Of a stretch of 64,000 bases of DNA, positions 62,721 to 64,000 are shown piece after piece (positions within the stretch are counted from its first letter, which is position 1; every line of letters begins with the position of its first letter). Both the position numbers and the translations under genes were made by a program. Source of the DNA: Luteimonas sp. JM171. Lineage in GTDB: Bacteria; Pseudomonadota; Gammaproteobacteria; Xanthomonadales; Xanthomonadaceae. The notes beneath the pieces are model-generated. The model had not been told where the DNA came from. It did not search any database and worked only from the letters and a program-made list of their open reading frames with translations. The stretch lies in NCBI RefSeq assembly GCF_001717465.1, contig NZ_CP017074.1, positions 231,846-295,845 on the forward strand. The letters run 5' to 3'.

Positions 62721-64000
62721 CCTCCTGCAGGGCCCGCAGGCGCCGGGCCAGTTTCTTGGCGGAGACGCCGCCGCGCGCGCCCAGCTCCTGGGCGTGGATG
62801 GAAACGCGCAGCTCCTCCAGGTCACGCCGGAACTCCCGCCAGCCCGGCGCGTCCCCCACGCGTTCGAGCCTGGCCTGGGCCAGCGCCTCGACGAACGGGG
62901 CCAGCTCCAGCATGCGCTGCTGGTCGCGGGCAGGGTCGCGCAGCGCGCGCTCGGCGCGCAGGGTGAGCGCCTGCAGGTAGCGCGGGTACTCGGCCAGGGT
63001 GGAGGCAGGCACGTCGCGCAGGAAGCCGGGCGGCGCCAGCTCGGCCAGGTGGGCGTGCATGTCGTCGAGGTTGGCCCGCGCCCAGCCCATCAGGTTGGAT
63101 TCCAGGCTGGCGCGGACCGCAGCGATCCGCTCGAGGATCTCTTCGGCCAGCTGCAGGCGGCGGGAGGCCTCGGCGAACAGCCCGCGACCAACGCGGTCGC
63201 GCAGGTCCGCAAATGCTTCGGCATCGCGCACTTCGCCCAACCCATCGGCGGTCAGCGCGGCGAAGGCGCCTTCCACCAGGTCATCTCGCAGCAGGTCGCC
63301 CTCACGGCTGCCGCCGCCCGCCTCGATTGCGGCGTACAGCAACGCCGTCTTCGGCTTCACGGGTAGCTGCTTGCGGGCCTGGCGCAGCTTCACTTCCAGG
63401 GCGATGCGCAGCAGCCGGCGCACCCCGCCCGGGTGCAGGCGGCGCGCCTGCTGCTCGTCCGCATGCACCGCCAGCGCGGCAGAATCGCCTTCGTCCGACA
63501 GCGCCGGATAGGCTGCCACCCCTCCCGCGCCAGGGACCGAAACAGGCACCGGTTCGCTGGGAAAATCGGTCAGCCCCTTGCGCGCCATGCCGCGGGCCGC
63601 GCGCGCGGAGAAGGCCTGCGCCGCGCGCTTTTCGAATCGGGCGCGCAGCTCATCCAGGTCGCGGGACTCGGCCAGCACCTTGCGGCCGTCGGCGTCGAGC
63701 AGGCGCAGGTTCATCCGCAGGTGCGGCTCCAGTGCGGCCTCGTCAAACTCCAGCGCGGAGACCTCGACGCCGGTCATCCGGCGCAGGAACGCCGCCAGCG
63801 CATTGGAGAAGGCGTCGGCGTCCGGGTACAGGTGCGCCTGCGCGAACGCGCGCGCGAAATCCGGCGCCGGGACGAAATTGCGCCGCAGCGCCTTGGGCAG
63901 CGAGCGGATCAACGCCGCCGCCTTGTCCTCGAAGAATCCCGGCGCCAGCCACGTCAGACGCGCCGGATCCAGCGCATTGAGCAGGTGCAGGGGCACCGCC
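62713..64000 (-). CDS. hrpA: ATP-dependent RNA helicase HrpA, C-terminal part (gene continues beyond window)
   Basis: About 429 residues of the C-terminal end are visible; the open frame runs through the right edge, so the start codon and helicase motor are missing. The visible region is the large C-terminal domain of bacterial HrpA (DUF3418-type): LNALDPARLTWLAPGFFEDKAAALIRSLPKALRRNFVP near the edge, then helical stretches ending ...KKLARRLRALQEV. HrpA (about 1300 residues in E. coli) rescues stalled ribosomes and processes mRNA. Assigned from the C-terminal domain alone, but the start of the domain is characteristic. Confidence 0.88.
   Translation of the reverse strand, partial: AVPLHLLNALDPARLTWLAPGFFEDKAAALIRSLPKALRRNFVPAPDFARAFAQAHLYPDADAFSNALAAFLRRMTGVEVSALEFDEAALEPHLRMNLRLLDADGRKVLAESRDLDELRARFEKRAAQAFSARAARGMARKGLTDFPSEPVPVSVPGAGGVAAYPALSDEGDSAALAVHADEQQARRLHPGGVRRLLRIALEVKLRQARKQLPVKPKTALLYAAIEAGGGSREGDLLRDDLVEGAFAALTADGLGEVRDAEAFADLRDRVGRGLFAEASRRLQLAEEILERIAAVRASLESNLMGWARANLDDMHAHLAELAPPGFLRDVPASTLAEYPRYLQALTLRAERALRDPARDQQRMLELAPFVEALAQARLERVGDAPGWREFRRDLEELRVSIHAQELGARGGVSAKKLARRLRALQEVS

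Overview
The window is gene-dense, GC-rich chromosomal DNA from a gammaproteobacterium, most likely the Xanthomonadales (Lysobacter/Luteimonas/Xanthomonas group). The reasons are an LptD whose N-terminus closely resembles Xanthomonas LptD, the order pilG-pilH-pilI-pilJ-chpA next to gshB and tonB, many GTG starts, and frequent ATGA/GTGA start-stop overlaps. About 58 protein genes were assigned, two of them cut by the window edges. No gap exceeds 220 bases. No tRNA, rRNA, insertion sequence, prophage block or CRISPR array was seen.

Layout. 1-6.3 kb: the N-terminal part of a 7TM/GAF sensor, then glnS, a Cys-rich lipoprotein, a nucleoside deaminase, rlmM and a secreted EF-hand protein. 6.3-11.3 kb: two flavin hydroxylases of ubiquinone synthesis, a small DUF6580 membrane protein with a cobalamin adenosyltransferase and a histone-deacetylase-like enzyme, and msrB. 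11.4-18.1 kb: the outer-membrane/housekeeping operon lptD-surA-pdxA-rsmA-apaG-apaH. 18.1-22.7 kb: folA, thyA and lgt, with a retropepsin-like gene facing thyA, then a TerC protein, dgkA and a hypothetical gene. 22.7-24.5 kb: a LysM/NlpC-type hydrolase without a signal peptide and a periplasmic isoaspartyl peptidase. 24.6-30.1 kb: a five-gene unit of response regulator, histidine kinase and MacAB-like tripartite efflux. 30.3-35 kb: nudE-cysQ-mazG-DUF962, and opposite it bioA and rsmE.

35-46.3 kb is the Pil-Chp chemosensory system that controls type IV pili (pilG, pilH, pilI, pilJ, chpA, a degenerate CheB-like gene, chpC). It has no CheR/PilK, and its ChpA carries about 40 copies of a five-residue EAERL repeat. 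46.5-48.4 kb: gshB and tonB. 48.4-55.7 kb is one long minus-strand run: mrcB, a TPR lipoprotein, a DinG/YoaA helicase, a DUF1023 alpha/beta hydrolase, a lipoprotein and tsaB. 55.8-58.4 kb: two overlapping glycosyltransferases. 58.4-64 kb: relA with a TPR membrane protein downstream, a small secreted protein, and the C-terminal end of hrpA.

Most likely to repay follow-up: (1) the DUF1023 hydrolase plus adjacent lipoprotein, which looks like an actinobacterial-type effector-immunity pair set between dinG and tsaB; (2) the Pil-Chp cluster that combines a catalytically dead CheB with no visible methyltransferase and the 15-bp repeat array in chpA; (3) the DUF6580/cobalamin adenosyltransferase pair, which could be a BtuM-like vitamin B12 uptake module; (4) several genes with a promoter-like hexamer exactly six bases before the start codon and no Shine-Dalgarno, which suggests leaderless mRNAs.
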